Origin: Streptomyces sp. PKU-EA00015
Lineage (GTDB): Bacteria > Actinomycetota > Actinomycetes > Streptomycetales > Streptomycetaceae
DNA: 64,000 nt
Direction: 5' to 3'
Assembly (NCBI RefSeq): GCF_013387495.1
Contig: NZ_JABZEE010000038.1
Span: 1 to 64,000 of the forward strand
Positions 23,916 through 31,979 of the stretch are shown here, one piece after another. A program made the position numbers and the translations under genes. Each line of letters opens with the position of its first letter. Positions within the stretch are counted from its first letter, which is position 1. The notes under the pieces are model-generated. The model saw only the letters and a program-made list of their open reading frames with translations. It was not told the origin of the DNA and searched no databases.

Positions 23916-24374
23916 ATGCAGCCTTCCGCCCCGCAGTACTCAGAACGCCTGACCGCGCCCCGTTCGTGGTGGGTCGTCACCGCGCTCGCCGGCGTCAGCG
24001 GCGGTCTGGTCGCGCTGCCGCTGGGGACGCTGCCGATGCTCGGCGGCCTGATCGGGGCGGCGGCACTCGCCGGGGCTCTGGTCAGCTCGTACGGCTCGGC
24101 CCGCATTCGCGTGGTGGCCGGCTCGCTGGTCGCCGGTGACGCGCGGATCCCGGTGTCGGCGCTCGGCACGCCCGAAGTGCTGGATCCGCAGGAGGCGCGT
24201 GCCTGGCGGTCGCACAAGGCGGATCCGCGGGCGTTCATGCTGCTGCGCAGCTATGTGCCGACGGCGGTGCGCATCGAGGTCACCGACCCGGCGGACCCGA
24301 CGCCGTACGTCTACCTGTCGACGCGGCACCCGCAGGAGCTGGCGGCGGCTGTGACAGCCGTCCGCACGGCCTGA
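23916..24374 (+). CDS. DUF3093 membrane protein
   Basis: 152 residues from ATG 23916. Two membrane helices (WWVVTALAGVSGGLVALPLG and the following LIGAAALAGALVSSYG) are followed by a small soluble domain (RIRVVAGSLVAGDARIPVSALG, HKADPRAFMLLRSYV, VYLSTRHPQEL). This matches the DUF3093 family (Rv2698 in mycobacteria), of unknown function. A perfect 10-bp palindrome, CCAAGCTTGG (23902-23911), lies just upstream of the start and may be an operator for the divergent pair. Confidence 0.85.
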   Translation: MQPSAPQYSERLTAPRSWWVVTALAGVSGGLVALPLGTLPMLGGLIGAAALAGALVSSYGSARIRVVAGSLVAGDARIPVSALGTPEVLDPQEARAWRSHKADPRAFMLLRSYVPTAVRIEVTDPADPTPYVYLSTRHPQELAAAVTAVRTA

Positions 24375-24398
24375 TCGGGGCCCTGCCGAGCGGCTCGC

Positions 24399-25343
24399 TC
24401 AGCGCTCCTCCGGGGGCGGGCTCTGCCGGGTCTCCCCCAGCACCTCTCCGGGCAGGGCGTCCTTCGGCCGCTCGAGCGGCGGGAGCTGCGGCAGGGCATC
24501 CCAGGGCACCTGCCGTCTGCGCAGGTCCGCGCGGATGTGGTCGGCGAGCCTGCGGGTGTCGCGGCGGTTCATCACCGCGCCGACGGCCGCTCCGACCATG
24601 AACGGAATCAGGTTGGGCAGGTTGCGCACCATGCGCTTCGTGATCTGCTGGCGCAGCTGGCGTTTGAGCTGGCCGCCCATCGACGCGTTGTACGTCGAGG
24701 GCTTGGTCACGTCGATCCCGCGCTCGGACGACCAGGAGTTCAGATACGCGGCGCTGCGGTCCTTCAGGCCGCCCGGCGGGCGCAGCCCGTAGACCTCGTG
24801 GAGCTCGGCGACGAGCTTGAGCTCGATCGCCCCGACGCTCAGGACTTCCGTGGCCAGCTCGGTCGGCATGGCGGGCGGCACGGGCAGCATCGCGGCAGCG
24901 CCGATCCCCGCGCCGACGGTGGATGTCGCGTTGGCCGCGCCCGCGACGAGCTTGTCGGCGAGCTGCTCGGGGCCGAGCCCCGGGAACTGCCTGCGCAGCG
25001 TGTCGAGGTCACGGACCGGGACGCGCGGCGCGGTCTCGATGAGGCGGTCGGCGAGGTGGGCCAGGGCCGCCTTGGCGCCCTGCCGTGTCTTCACCAGCGA
25101 GACCCGGGCGGTCGCACCGCCCCTGGCGACGCCGTGCCGCACCGCGGCCAGGCGTCGCCCCGCCGCTTCGAGCGAGGCCGAGCGGCCTCGCTCCACGTCG
25201 TGACCTGCGCCGTGCGGCAGCAGGGCGGCATCGTGCTCGGTGGACGCCGTCGCGTCCTGCGCCGGGCCCGAACCGCCCTGGTGCGCCTCCGGTGGCTTCT
25301 GACGCCGAAAGCGCCGCTTCCTGGACGGTGTCTCGCCTGCCAC
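24399..25343 (-). CDS. Conserved actinobacterial hypothetical protein
   Basis: 314 residues from GTG 25343, following AGGGCAGG. The N-terminal 85 residues are basic and disordered. The rest is helical, with two hydrophobic Gly/Ala-rich stretches (TSTVGAGIGAAAMLPVPPAMP and IPFMVGAAVGAVMNRRDTR) and a conserved YNASMGGQLKRQLRQQ segment. The ending resembles EcsC-like proteins with a mostly helical membrane-associated body, but I cannot assign the family firmly. It is 13 bp downstream of the DUF4193 gene on the same strand, probably in one transcript. Confidence 0.7.
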   Translation of the reverse strand: MAGETPSRKRRFRRQKPPEAHQGGSGPAQDATASTEHDAALLPHGAGHDVERGRSASLEAAGRRLAAVRHGVARGGATARVSLVKTRQGAKAALAHLADRLIETAPRVPVRDLDTLRRQFPGLGPEQLADKLVAGAANATSTVGAGIGAAAMLPVPPAMPTELATEVLSVGAIELKLVAELHEVYGLRPPGGLKDRSAAYLNSWSSERGIDVTKPSTYNASMGGQLKRQLRQQITKRMVRNLPNLIPFMVGAAVGAVMNRRDTRRLADHIRADLRRRQVPWDALPQLPPLERPKDALPGEVLGETRQSPPPEER

Positions 25344-25356
25344 TGGCGACCTGCCC

Positions 25357-25653
25357 TCAGTCGCAGTCGCGGCAGATCGGCTGGCCGTTCTTCTCACGCG
25401 CCAGCTGGCTGCGGTGGTGCACGAGGAAGCAGCTCATGCAGGTGAACTCGTCGGCCTGCTTCGGCAGGACCCGTACGGCCAGCTCCTCGTTGGACAGGTC
25501 GGCTCCGGGGAGCTCCATGCCCTCCGCGGCGTCGAACTCGTCGACGTCGACGGTGGAGGTGGACTTGTCGTTCCGCCGGGCCTTCAGTTCCTCAAGGCTG
25601 TCCGAATCGACGTCGTCATCGGTCTTGCGTGGGGTGTCGTAATCCGTTGCCAT
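25357..25653 (-). CDS. DUF4193 zinc-ribbon-like protein
   Basis: 98 residues from ATG 25653, after GGGGGAGAG. An acidic N-terminal half (DYDTPRKTDDDVDSDSLEEL) precedes a C-terminal zinc ribbon with cysteine pairs CMSC and CRDC and the conserved FLVHHRSQL. The family is near-universal in actinobacteria (Rv2699c) and has no proven function. The paired cysteines suggest zinc binding and possibly contact with RNA polymerase or other core machinery. Confidence 0.88.
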   Translation of the reverse strand: MATDYDTPRKTDDDVDSDSLEELKARRNDKSTSTVDVDEFDAAEGMELPGADLSNEELAVRVLPKQADEFTCMSCFLVHHRSQLAREKNGQPICRDCD

Positions 25654-26036
25654 GTCGCTCTCCCCCTCTGGGTGTCTGCGGTGTCTCCAGCGCACGTAAC
25701 GCGTGAGAGGCCGGACTTGTGCCCGACCTGAGGCGGAGATTTTGCCTCACATCAAGGTCTGTTACTCAATCGACACCCAACCGGACCCCTCAAGAGTGAT
25801 CGGGTTGGACGGCGATGGGGACCGTACACGGTCCGCGGGGCGCGCTGCACAGGCGCCACCCCGTGTACTTCCCGTGATCCCACCCCCCGGAAACTCGGAC
25901 TTTGTCCGGCTTTCCGGGAGGATGTGCGATCACGGAGAGTATATGGCCTGAAAATCGCTTCTGTGATCGATCGCACATCGGCGCCTTCGGGAGCGGGTCC
26001 CGAAAATTCCGCTTAAAGCGAACACCCATCAGCACG
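25654..26036. other. Gene-free interval with several inverted repeats
   Basis: No gene is supported here. It must hold the DUF4193 promoter (minus strand). A small hairpin GAGGC...GCCTC lies at 25731-25749. CCCGGAAA (25886-25893) pairs with TTTCCGGG (25911-25918), with an inner CGGAC/GTCCG stem. A third, longer inverted repeat is listed separately. Confidence 0.6.
25924..25976. repeat. Inverted repeat GTGCGATCAC / GTGATCGATCGCAC
   Basis: The 10-nt left arm (25924-25933) matches the 14-nt right arm (25963-25976) with a four-base insertion. The loop is AT-rich for this genome (AGTATATGG...AAAATCG). It lies downstream of the two-component sensor gene and could be an operator, a terminator or a small RNA element. 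Confidence 0.45.
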
Positions 26037-27275
26037 TCAGACCGGCAGGGTGACGCGCATCACAAGCCCACCGCCCTCCCGGGGCTCCGCGATGATACGG
26101 CCCCCGTGGGCGCGCGCGACGGACCGGGCGATGGAAAGGCCGAGGCCGACGCCCTTGTCACTGCCCGTCCGCTCCTGCCGCAGCCTTCTGAACGGCTCGA
26201 AGAGGTTGTCGATCTCGTACGCGGGAACCACCGGGCCCGTGTTCGACACGACCAGGACGGCCTGGCCCTGCTGGACCTCCGTCGAGACCTCCACCCAGCC
26301 GCCGTCCCCCACGTTGTAGCGAACGCCGTTCTGCACGAGGTTCAGCGCGATCCGCTCCAGCAGCACGCCGTTGCCCTGCACGACCGCGGGGGCCCGCTCC
26401 CCTCGGATCTCCACGCCCTGCGCGTCGGCCTCGGCCCGCACCTGGTCGATGGCGCGCGCGGCGACCTCGGCCAGGTCGACCGGCTTGCGCTCGACGATCT
26501 GGTTGTCGCTGCGGGCGAGCAGCAGCAGGCCCTCCACGAGCTGCTCGCTGCGCTCGTTGGTGGCCAGCAGCGTCTTGCCGAGCTGCTGGAGCTCCACGGG
26601 CGCTCGCGGATCCGAGAGGTGGACCTCCAGGAGGGTGCGGTTGATCGCCAGCGGGGTGCGCAGTTCGTGCGAGGCGTTGGCGACGAACCGCTGCTGGGCG
26701 GTGAAGGCCCGCTCCAGACGGTCCAGCATCTCGTCGAAGGTGTCGGCGAGCTCCTTCAGCTCGTCGTCCGGGCCGTCCAGCTCGATCCGGCGGGTCAGGT
26801 CCGAGCCGGCCACCTGGCGGGCGGTACGGGTGATGCGGCCGAGCGGCGACAGGACCCTCCCCGCCATCGCGTAGCCGAAGGCGAAGGCGATGATGCTCAG
26901 CCCGAGCAGGGCGAACAGCGAGCGGCGCAGCAGGTCGTCCAGGGCCAGCTCGCGCTGGTGCGCGAAGCACGACTTCAGGGCGGCGTTGGCCTCGTCGGCC
27001 GACAGGCCCGTGGTCAGCGCCTCGCACGAGTTGTCGGTCAGCTGGATCTTGCTCTCCGGCAGCAGCTTGAACGGAAGCCCGCTCCCGTCGTGCAGCGCCT
27101 GCGCGGTGAACAGATAGATGATCGACAGCAGCAGGATGCCCGCGATCAGGAACATCCCGCCGTACAGCAGGGTGAGCCGTATCCGGATCGTCGGGCGCAG
27201 CCACGGCCGCACCGGCTCCCTGGGGTCCCAGGTCGGTTTCGGTGGCGCCTCGGGGGGCGCGGGGACGGAGGCCAT
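26037..27275 (-). CDS. HAMP-containing sensor histidine kinase
   Basis: 412 residues from ATG 27275. A proline-rich cytosolic start, membrane helix 1 (about 35-57), an extracytoplasmic loop of about 60 residues with two cysteines (C84 and C103) that could pair, and membrane helix 2 (about 119-137) are followed by HAMP (138-190), HisKA with H203 in ASHELRTPLA, and HATPase with N box LNLVQNGVRYN and a shortened G1 region, then GVGLGLSIAR. It should phosphorylate the OmpR-type regulator encoded 5 bp upstream in the same operon. The signal is unknown; the extracellular loop suggests envelope or redox sensing. Confidence 0.9.
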   Translation of the reverse strand: MASVPAPPEAPPKPTWDPREPVRPWLRPTIRIRLTLLYGGMFLIAGILLLSIIYLFTAQALHDGSGLPFKLLPESKIQLTDNSCEALTTGLSADEANAALKSCFAHQRELALDDLLRRSLFALLGLSIIAFAFGYAMAGRVLSPLGRITRTARQVAGSDLTRRIELDGPDDELKELADTFDEMLDRLERAFTAQQRFVANASHELRTPLAINRTLLEVHLSDPRAPVELQQLGKTLLATNERSEQLVEGLLLLARSDNQIVERKPVDLAEVAARAIDQVRAEADAQGVEIRGERAPAVVQGNGVLLERIALNLVQNGVRYNVGDGGWVEVSTEVQQGQAVLVVSNTGPVVPAYEIDNLFEPFRRLRQERTGSDKGVGLGLSIARSVARAHGGRIIAEPREGGGLVMRVTLPV

Positions 27276-27280
27276 GCGGA

Positions 27281-27934
27281 TCAGATCCGGTAGCCGGAGC
27301 CGGGCACCGTGACGATCACCGGCGGCTCGCCGAGCTTGCGGCGCAACGTCATCACGGTCACGCGCACGACGTTGGTGAACGGGTCGGTGTTCTCGTCCCA
27401 GGCCTTCTCCAGCAGCTGCTCGGCCGAGACCACGGCGCCCTCGCTGCGCATCAGGACCTCGAGCACGGCGAACTCCTTCGGCGCGAGCTGGATCTCCTTC
27501 CCGTCCCGGAACACCTCGCGGCGGTTCGGGTCGAGCTTGATCCCGGCGCGCTCCAGCACCGGGGGCAGCGGCACGGTCGTACGCCGGCCGAGCGCGCGGA
27601 CGCGGGCCGTGAGCTCGGTGAACGCGAACGGCTTGGGCAGGTAGTCGTCGGCGCCCAGCTCCAGGCCCTCCACGCGGTCGCTGACGTCCCCCGACGCGGT
27701 GAGCATCAGCACACGGGTCGGCATGCCGAGCTCGACGATCTTGCGGCAGACGTCGTCGCCGTGCACGAGCGGGAGGTCACGGTCGAGGACCACCACGTCG
27801 TAGTCGTTGACCTCGATGCGCTCCAGGGCCGCCGCACCGTCGTACACGACGTCGACGGCCATGGCCTCCCGGCGCAGTCCGGTGGCCACCGCATCGGCGA
27901 GCAGCTGCTCGTCCTCGACGACGAGTACGCGCAC
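27281..27934 (-). CDS. OmpR-family response regulator
   Basis: 217 residues from GTG 27934, with GGAAGGAA about 8 bases upstream. The receiver has E7-D8, phospho-acceptor D51 (VVVLDRDLPL), T79 and K101, and the winged helix ends MTLRRKLGEPPVIVTVPGSGYRI. It is the partner of the following sensor kinase. A weak TTTACG-N18-TATGCG promoter is visible on the minus strand upstream. Confidence 0.9.
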   Translation of the reverse strand: MRVLVVEDEQLLADAVATGLRREAMAVDVVYDGAAALERIEVNDYDVVVLDRDLPLVHGDDVCRKIVELGMPTRVLMLTASGDVSDRVEGLELGADDYLPKPFAFTELTARVRALGRRTTVPLPPVLERAGIKLDPNRREVFRDGKEIQLAPKEFAVLEVLMRSEGAVVSAEQLLEKAWDENTDPFTNVVRVTVMTLRRKLGEPPVIVTVPGSGYRI

Positions 27935-28254
27935 GTCGCTGTTCCTTCCTCCGAGCCCGTCCGGCGACGGGCAGGCCTTTGCACTGGCTGTGCGCATACA
28001 TCCTGCCCGTTACGCGCGTAAACCGGCTGTAAGGCGGAATCCCGTTGCAAGAGCATCGGGAATGAACCCGATTCCCGGGACAGTTGAGGTTTCCCTGAGG
28101 GAACGGCTGGGGAAGACGTCTGCACACCCACGATCACGCCTTGTAGTGGCGCAGCACGACCTGTTCCAGGGTTGATCACCCGCCTCTCGCCCCGGCGAGG
28201 GGGACCCCAGCCAGGCACACCCCCGTGCCACCGACCTAGCCGAGGGGGCGCATC
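27935..28254. other. Divergent intergenic region with two inverted repeats
   Basis: This separates the response regulator (minus) and a 55-aa gene (plus). CGGGAAT (28057-28063) pairs with ATTCCCG (28071-28077). GTTTCCCTGAGGGAAC (28089-28104) is a near-perfect palindrome in mid-interval and a plausible operator for autoregulation by the adjacent response regulator. Confidence 0.5.
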
Positions 28255-28422
28255 ATGGACGCTTTCACCGCGGGACTTCTGCAGCGCATAAAGGCTGCGG
28301 AGACCGACCTGACGATGGCGCGCGAGACGGGCGACGACTTCCTCGCCGATGTCGAGCAGGCCGAGCTGGAGGACCTGCGCCGGCTCGCCGCCGAGCACGG
28401 CGTCGAGGTCAGCGCGGCGTAG
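28255..28422 (+). CDS. Small conserved-looking 55-residue protein
   Basis: ATG 28255 follows a GAGGGGG ribosome site 7 bases upstream and ends in TAG 28422. The peptide (MDAFTAGLLQRIKAAETDL...) is acidic and fully helical in appearance, with heptad-like spacing (AELEDLRRLAAEHG). It lacks a membrane segment. A classical terminator with a U-run follows within 25 bases, which supports a real transcription unit. I know similar short proteins at this position in streptomycetes but no function. Confidence 0.75.
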   Translation: MDAFTAGLLQRIKAAETDLTMARETGDDFLADVEQAELEDLRRLAAEHGVEVSAA

Positions 28423-28443
28423 CACCCGCTCCGAGCAGCACAG

Positions 28444-28486
28444 AGAACCCCGGCACCGCGGGACGGCGCCGGGGTTCTGATTTTTT
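28444..28486 (+). terminator. Intrinsic terminator with U-run
   Basis: AGAACCCCGGC (28444-28454) pairs perfectly with GCCGGGGTTCT (28468-28478), followed by six T residues at 28481-28486. It is the clearest classical Rho-independent terminator in the window. Confidence 0.9.
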
Positions 28487-28654
28487 CGTGGCTCGACTCA
28501 CCTCCGGGGCGCCTAAGACGGCGTCGACGGTCGATCGTGCTCGGTCCTCGTTCCTCGGACCTCCGCGCGTTCTCCCTTTCGACGCCGCCGCGCCCCTTCG
28601 GCTCACTCGCCTCACGAGGCCGCCACGAGGCGGGCGAACCGAGCCACAAATAGT

Positions 28655-29455
28655 TCAGTCGTGCCAGGCGCCCAGGTCCTCCAGGAGGGTCTGGAGCGGC
28701 TCGAAGACCCCCGGGGGCGCCGCGACCGTCAGGTCGCCGGAGGGGAGCTCGCCGGGGCGACCGCCCGTGCGCGCGCCCGCCTCACGGGCGATCAGATCGC
28801 CCGCGGCCAGGTCCCAGGGGCTGAGCCCGCGCTCGTAGTAGCCGTCGAGACGGCCCGCGGCCACGTCGCACAGGTCGATGGCCGCCGAGCCGCTGCGACG
28901 GATGTCACGCAGCTGGGGGATCAGCCGGTGCGCCACCTCCGCCTGGTGCGTGCGGACGGTCTGGACGTAGTTGAAGCCCGTGGACACCAGCGCCTGGTCC
29001 AGCGGCGGCGCCGGCCGGCAGCTCAGCCGCCGCTCGCCCAGGTACGCCCCGTTCCCCAGGACCGCCTGGAACGTCTCCCCGCGCATCGGCGCCTCGACGA
29101 CTCCCACGACCGTTTCGCCCTCGCGTTCGGCGGCGATCGACACGGCCCATGTGGGCAGCCCGTACAGGTAGTTGACGGTGCCGTCGAGCGGGTCGATCAC
29201 CCAGCGCACGCCGCTGGTGCCGCTGCTCGACGCGCCCTCCTCGCCGAGGAAGCCGTCGTCGGGCCGGTGCTCCGACAGATAGCCGGTGATCAGCTTCTCC
29301 GCGGCGATGTCCATCTCGGTGACCACGTCGATGGGGCTGGACTTGGTCCGGGCGACCGCCAGGTCGTCCGGCCTGCCGTCCCGCAGCAGCGCGCCCGCCC
29401 TGCGGGCGGCTTCGAGGGCGAGGGTGAGCAGTTCGGACGTCAGCAGGTCGGTCAC
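28655..29455 (-). CDS. suhB: Inositol monophosphatase family protein
   Basis: 266 residues from GTG 29455, with AAGGAG 6 bases upstream. Metal-binding motifs are GEEG (E72), WVIDPLDGTVNYLYG (D88, D91) and the C-terminal LSPWDLAAGDLI. It dephosphorylates inositol-1-phosphate or related sugar phosphates with magnesium; in actinobacteria this feeds inositol lipids and mycothiol. It lies 10 bp after hemH in one operon. The mycobacterial suhB (Rv2701c) occupies the same relative position. Confidence 0.9.
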   Translation of the reverse strand: MTDLLTSELLTLALEAARRAGALLRDGRPDDLAVARTKSSPIDVVTEMDIAAEKLITGYLSEHRPDDGFLGEEGASSSGTSGVRWVIDPLDGTVNYLYGLPTWAVSIAAEREGETVVGVVEAPMRGETFQAVLGNGAYLGERRLSCRPAPPLDQALVSTGFNYVQTVRTHQAEVAHRLIPQLRDIRRSGSAAIDLCDVAAGRLDGYYERGLSPWDLAAGDLIAREAGARTGGRPGELPSGDLTVAAPPGVFEPLQTLLEDLGAWHD

Positions 29456-29465
29456 AGGGGTCTCC

Positions 29466-30593
29466 TTACGCGTAGGGGCTGTCGGCGCCGGCGGCCGCGG
29501 GCTTCGGCGTCCGCGCCGGGCAGCAGCCGACCGGGCAGAGGTCATGGCTCGCGCCGAGCGCGCCGAGGGCGCAGCGCTCGGCGGCGATGCCGCGCTCGGT
29601 CGCGGCGCGCTCCAGCACGAGGTCGCGTACGGCGGCGGCGAACCGCGGGTCGGCGCCCACGGTGGCGGACCGGCGCACGGGCAGTCCCAGCTCGGCGGCC
29701 TTGGCGGTGGCCTCGGTGTCGAGGTCGTAGAGGACCTCCATGTGGTCGGAGACGAAGCCGATGGGGACCATGACGGCCGCGGGCGCCCCGGACGCGTGCA
29801 GCGCTTCGAGGTGGTCGCAGATGTCCGGCTCGAGCCACGGGATGTGCGGGGCGCCACTGCGGGACTGGTAGACGAGCTGCCAGGGATGCTCGATGCCCGT
29901 CTCGTCCCGTACGGCGGCGGCGATCAGGGCCGCCACGTCCAGGTGCTGGGCCACGTAGGCGCCGCCCTCCCCGTGCTCCGGCTCGGGGCCCGAGGTGTCC
30001 GCGGCGGACGTGGGGATGGAGTGGGTGGTGAAGGCGAGGTGGGCGCCGGCCCTGACGTCCTCGGGCAGGTCGGCCAGCGAGGCGAGGACGCCGTCGATCA
30101 TGGGACGGACGAAGCCCGGGTGGTTGAAGTAGTGGCGCAGCTTGTCCACCCGGGGCGCCTCCAGGCCCTCGGCGCGGAGGGTGTCCAGCGCGTCGGCCAG
30201 GTTCTCCCGGTACTGGCGGCAGCCGGAGTAGGAGGCGTACGCGCTGGTCGCGAGCACCGCGACACGGCGGTGCCCGGCAGCCGTCATCTCGCGCAGGGTG
30301 TCGGTGAGGTACGGCGCCCAGTTGCGGTTGCCCCAGTACACCGGCAGGTCGAGGCCGTGTTCGGCGAAGTCCTTGCGCAGGGCGTCGAGCAGGGCGCGGT
30401 TCTGGTCGTTGATGGGGCTGACGCCGCCGAACAGGAAGTAGTGCTGTCCCACCTCCTTGAGCCGCTCTTTGGGGATGCCCCGGCCGCGGGTGACGTTCTC
30501 GAGGAACGGGACCACGTCGTCCGGGCCTTCGGGGCCACCGAAGGAGAGCAGCAGAAGGGCGTCGTAAGGAGCTGGATCACGCAGATCGGACAT
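29466..30593 (-). CDS. hemH: Ferrochelatase (coproporphyrin type)
   Basis: 375 residues from ATG 30593. It inserts iron into a porphyrin; in actinobacteria the substrate is coproporphyrin III, so CpfC is an equally valid name. Signs are LLLSFGGPEGPDDV at the start, the VYWGNRNWAPYL and YASYSGCRQY segments, FTTHSIP with the conserved His, YQSRSG, PIGFVSDHMEVLYDLD with the catalytic acid, and a cysteine-rich end (LCPVGCCPAR) that supplies three ligands of a 2Fe-2S cluster with the earlier GC. It is the first gene of the hemH-suhB operon and divergent from an MFS gene. Confidence 0.93.
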   Translation of the reverse strand: MSDLRDPAPYDALLLLSFGGPEGPDDVVPFLENVTRGRGIPKERLKEVGQHYFLFGGVSPINDQNRALLDALRKDFAEHGLDLPVYWGNRNWAPYLTDTLREMTAAGHRRVAVLATSAYASYSGCRQYRENLADALDTLRAEGLEAPRVDKLRHYFNHPGFVRPMIDGVLASLADLPEDVRAGAHLAFTTHSIPTSAADTSGPEPEHGEGGAYVAQHLDVAALIAAAVRDETGIEHPWQLVYQSRSGAPHIPWLEPDICDHLEALHASGAPAAVMVPIGFVSDHMEVLYDLDTEATAKAAELGLPVRRSATVGADPRFAAAVRDLVLERAATERGIAAERCALGALGASHDLCPVGCCPARTPKPAAAGADSPYA

Positions 30594-30728
30594 GGGATCG
30601 ATCCTGCCACCCTCTGCCCGGCTCCGGCCGGGAGACCCCCGGCACCGGGCGGGGACAAACCGCGGTGCGCGGACACCCGTTCGGCCGTAATCTGTGAAGG
30701 CTGCCCATACGCCTTACCGGAGTGCTCC

Positions 30729-31979
30729 TTGCCCAGTCCCTACCGCGCGATCTTCGCCGCCCCCGGCACCCTGGGGTTCTCCACGGCCGGCCTCCTCGGC
30801 CGGATGCCGCTGTCCATGATGGGCATCGGCATCGTCACGATGATCTCGCAGATCACCGGCCGTTACGGACTGGCCGGTGCCCTTTCGGCGACGCTCGCGA
30901 TGTCCGCCGCCGTGCTCGGGCCGCAGATCTCGCGCCTCGTCGACCGGCACGGCCAGCGGCGGGTGCTGCGCCCGGCCACGCTGGCCGCCGTCGCGGCCGT
31001 CGCGGGTCTGCTGGTCTGCGCCCAGCAGGGCATGCCGGACTGGACGCTGTTCGTCTTCTCCGCCGCGGCGGGCTGCGTGCCGAGCGTCGGCGCCATGACG
31101 AGGGCGCGCTGGGCCGAGATCTACCAGGGCTCGGCGCGCCGGCTGCACACCGCGTACTCCTTCGAGTCGATCGTCGACGAGGTCTGCTTCATCTTCGGGC
31201 CGATCGTCTCGATCGGTCTGTCGACCGTATGGTTCCCGGAGGCCGGTCCGCTGCTCGCCGCACTCTTCCTGCTCGTCGGCGTCTGGTGGCTCACCGCCCA
31301 GCGCGCCACCGAGCCGAAGCCGCATCCCGTCGAGCAGTACACGGGCGGCAGCGCCCTGCGCTCGCCCGGGCTGCAGGTGCTGGTGGCCGCGTTCGTCGCC
31401 ACGGGTGCGATCTTCGGCGCGGTGGACGTGGTGACCGTGGCGTTCGCCGAGGAGGAGGGCCACAAGGCGGCCGCCAGCCTGGTGCTGGCCGTGTACGCGC
31501 TGGGCTCCTGCCTCGCCGGCGCCGTGTTCGGACTGCTGCACCTCAAGGGCGAGCCGTCGCGCAGGTGGGTGCTCGGCGTGTGTGCGATGGCCGTGAGTAT
31601 GATCCCCCTCCAACTGGCCGGGAACCTGCCGTTCCTGGCCGTGGCGCTCTTTGTCGCGGGCCTTGCCATCGCACCGACGATGGTGACGACCATGGCCCTC
31701 GTCGAAGCCCACGTACCGCGCAGCAAACTGACCGAGGGCATGTCCTGGACCAGTACGGGGCTCGCGGTCGGTGTGGCACTCGGTTCGTCGGCCGCCGGCT
31801 GGGTGGTCGACGCGCACGGCGCTGCCGCGGGATACGGGGTGCCCGGCATCGCGGGAGCGCTCGCGGCCGTGGTGGCGTTCCTGGGGTACCGCCGGCTGCG
31901 CAGGCCGGTGCCGACGCGGGAGGGACAGCGTGAGCGGGACTCGCAACAGTCCGAAGAGCGTGAAGAGCACGTGGCGTAA
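30729..31979 (+). CDS. MFS transporter
   Basis: 416 residues from TTG 30729 (LPSPYRAIFAAPG), chosen for the GGAG site about 8 bases upstream. Twelve membrane helices are visible with the short A-loop LVDRHGQRRVLRP between helices 2 and 3. Mid-protein it carries the charged loop QRATEPKPHPVEQY. The C-terminal tail is Glu/Arg-rich. The closest picture is of drug or sugar efflux carriers of unknown substrate common in streptomycetes. Its last 50 bases overlap the start of an FAD oxidase gene, so the two are co-translated. Confidence 0.85.
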   Translation: MPSPYRAIFAAPGTLGFSTAGLLGRMPLSMMGIGIVTMISQITGRYGLAGALSATLAMSAAVLGPQISRLVDRHGQRRVLRPATLAAVAAVAGLLVCAQQGMPDWTLFVFSAAAGCVPSVGAMTRARWAEIYQGSARRLHTAYSFESIVDEVCFIFGPIVSIGLSTVWFPEAGPLLAALFLLVGVWWLTAQRATEPKPHPVEQYTGGSALRSPGLQVLVAAFVATGAIFGAVDVVTVAFAEEEGHKAAASLVLAVYALGSCLAGAVFGLLHLKGEPSRRWVLGVCAMAVSMIPLQLAGNLPFLAVALFVAGLAIAPTMVTTMALVEAHVPRSKLTEGMSWTSTGLAVGVALGSSAAGWVVDAHGAAAGYGVPGIAGALAAVVAFLGYRRLRRPVPTREGQRERDSQQSEEREEHVA

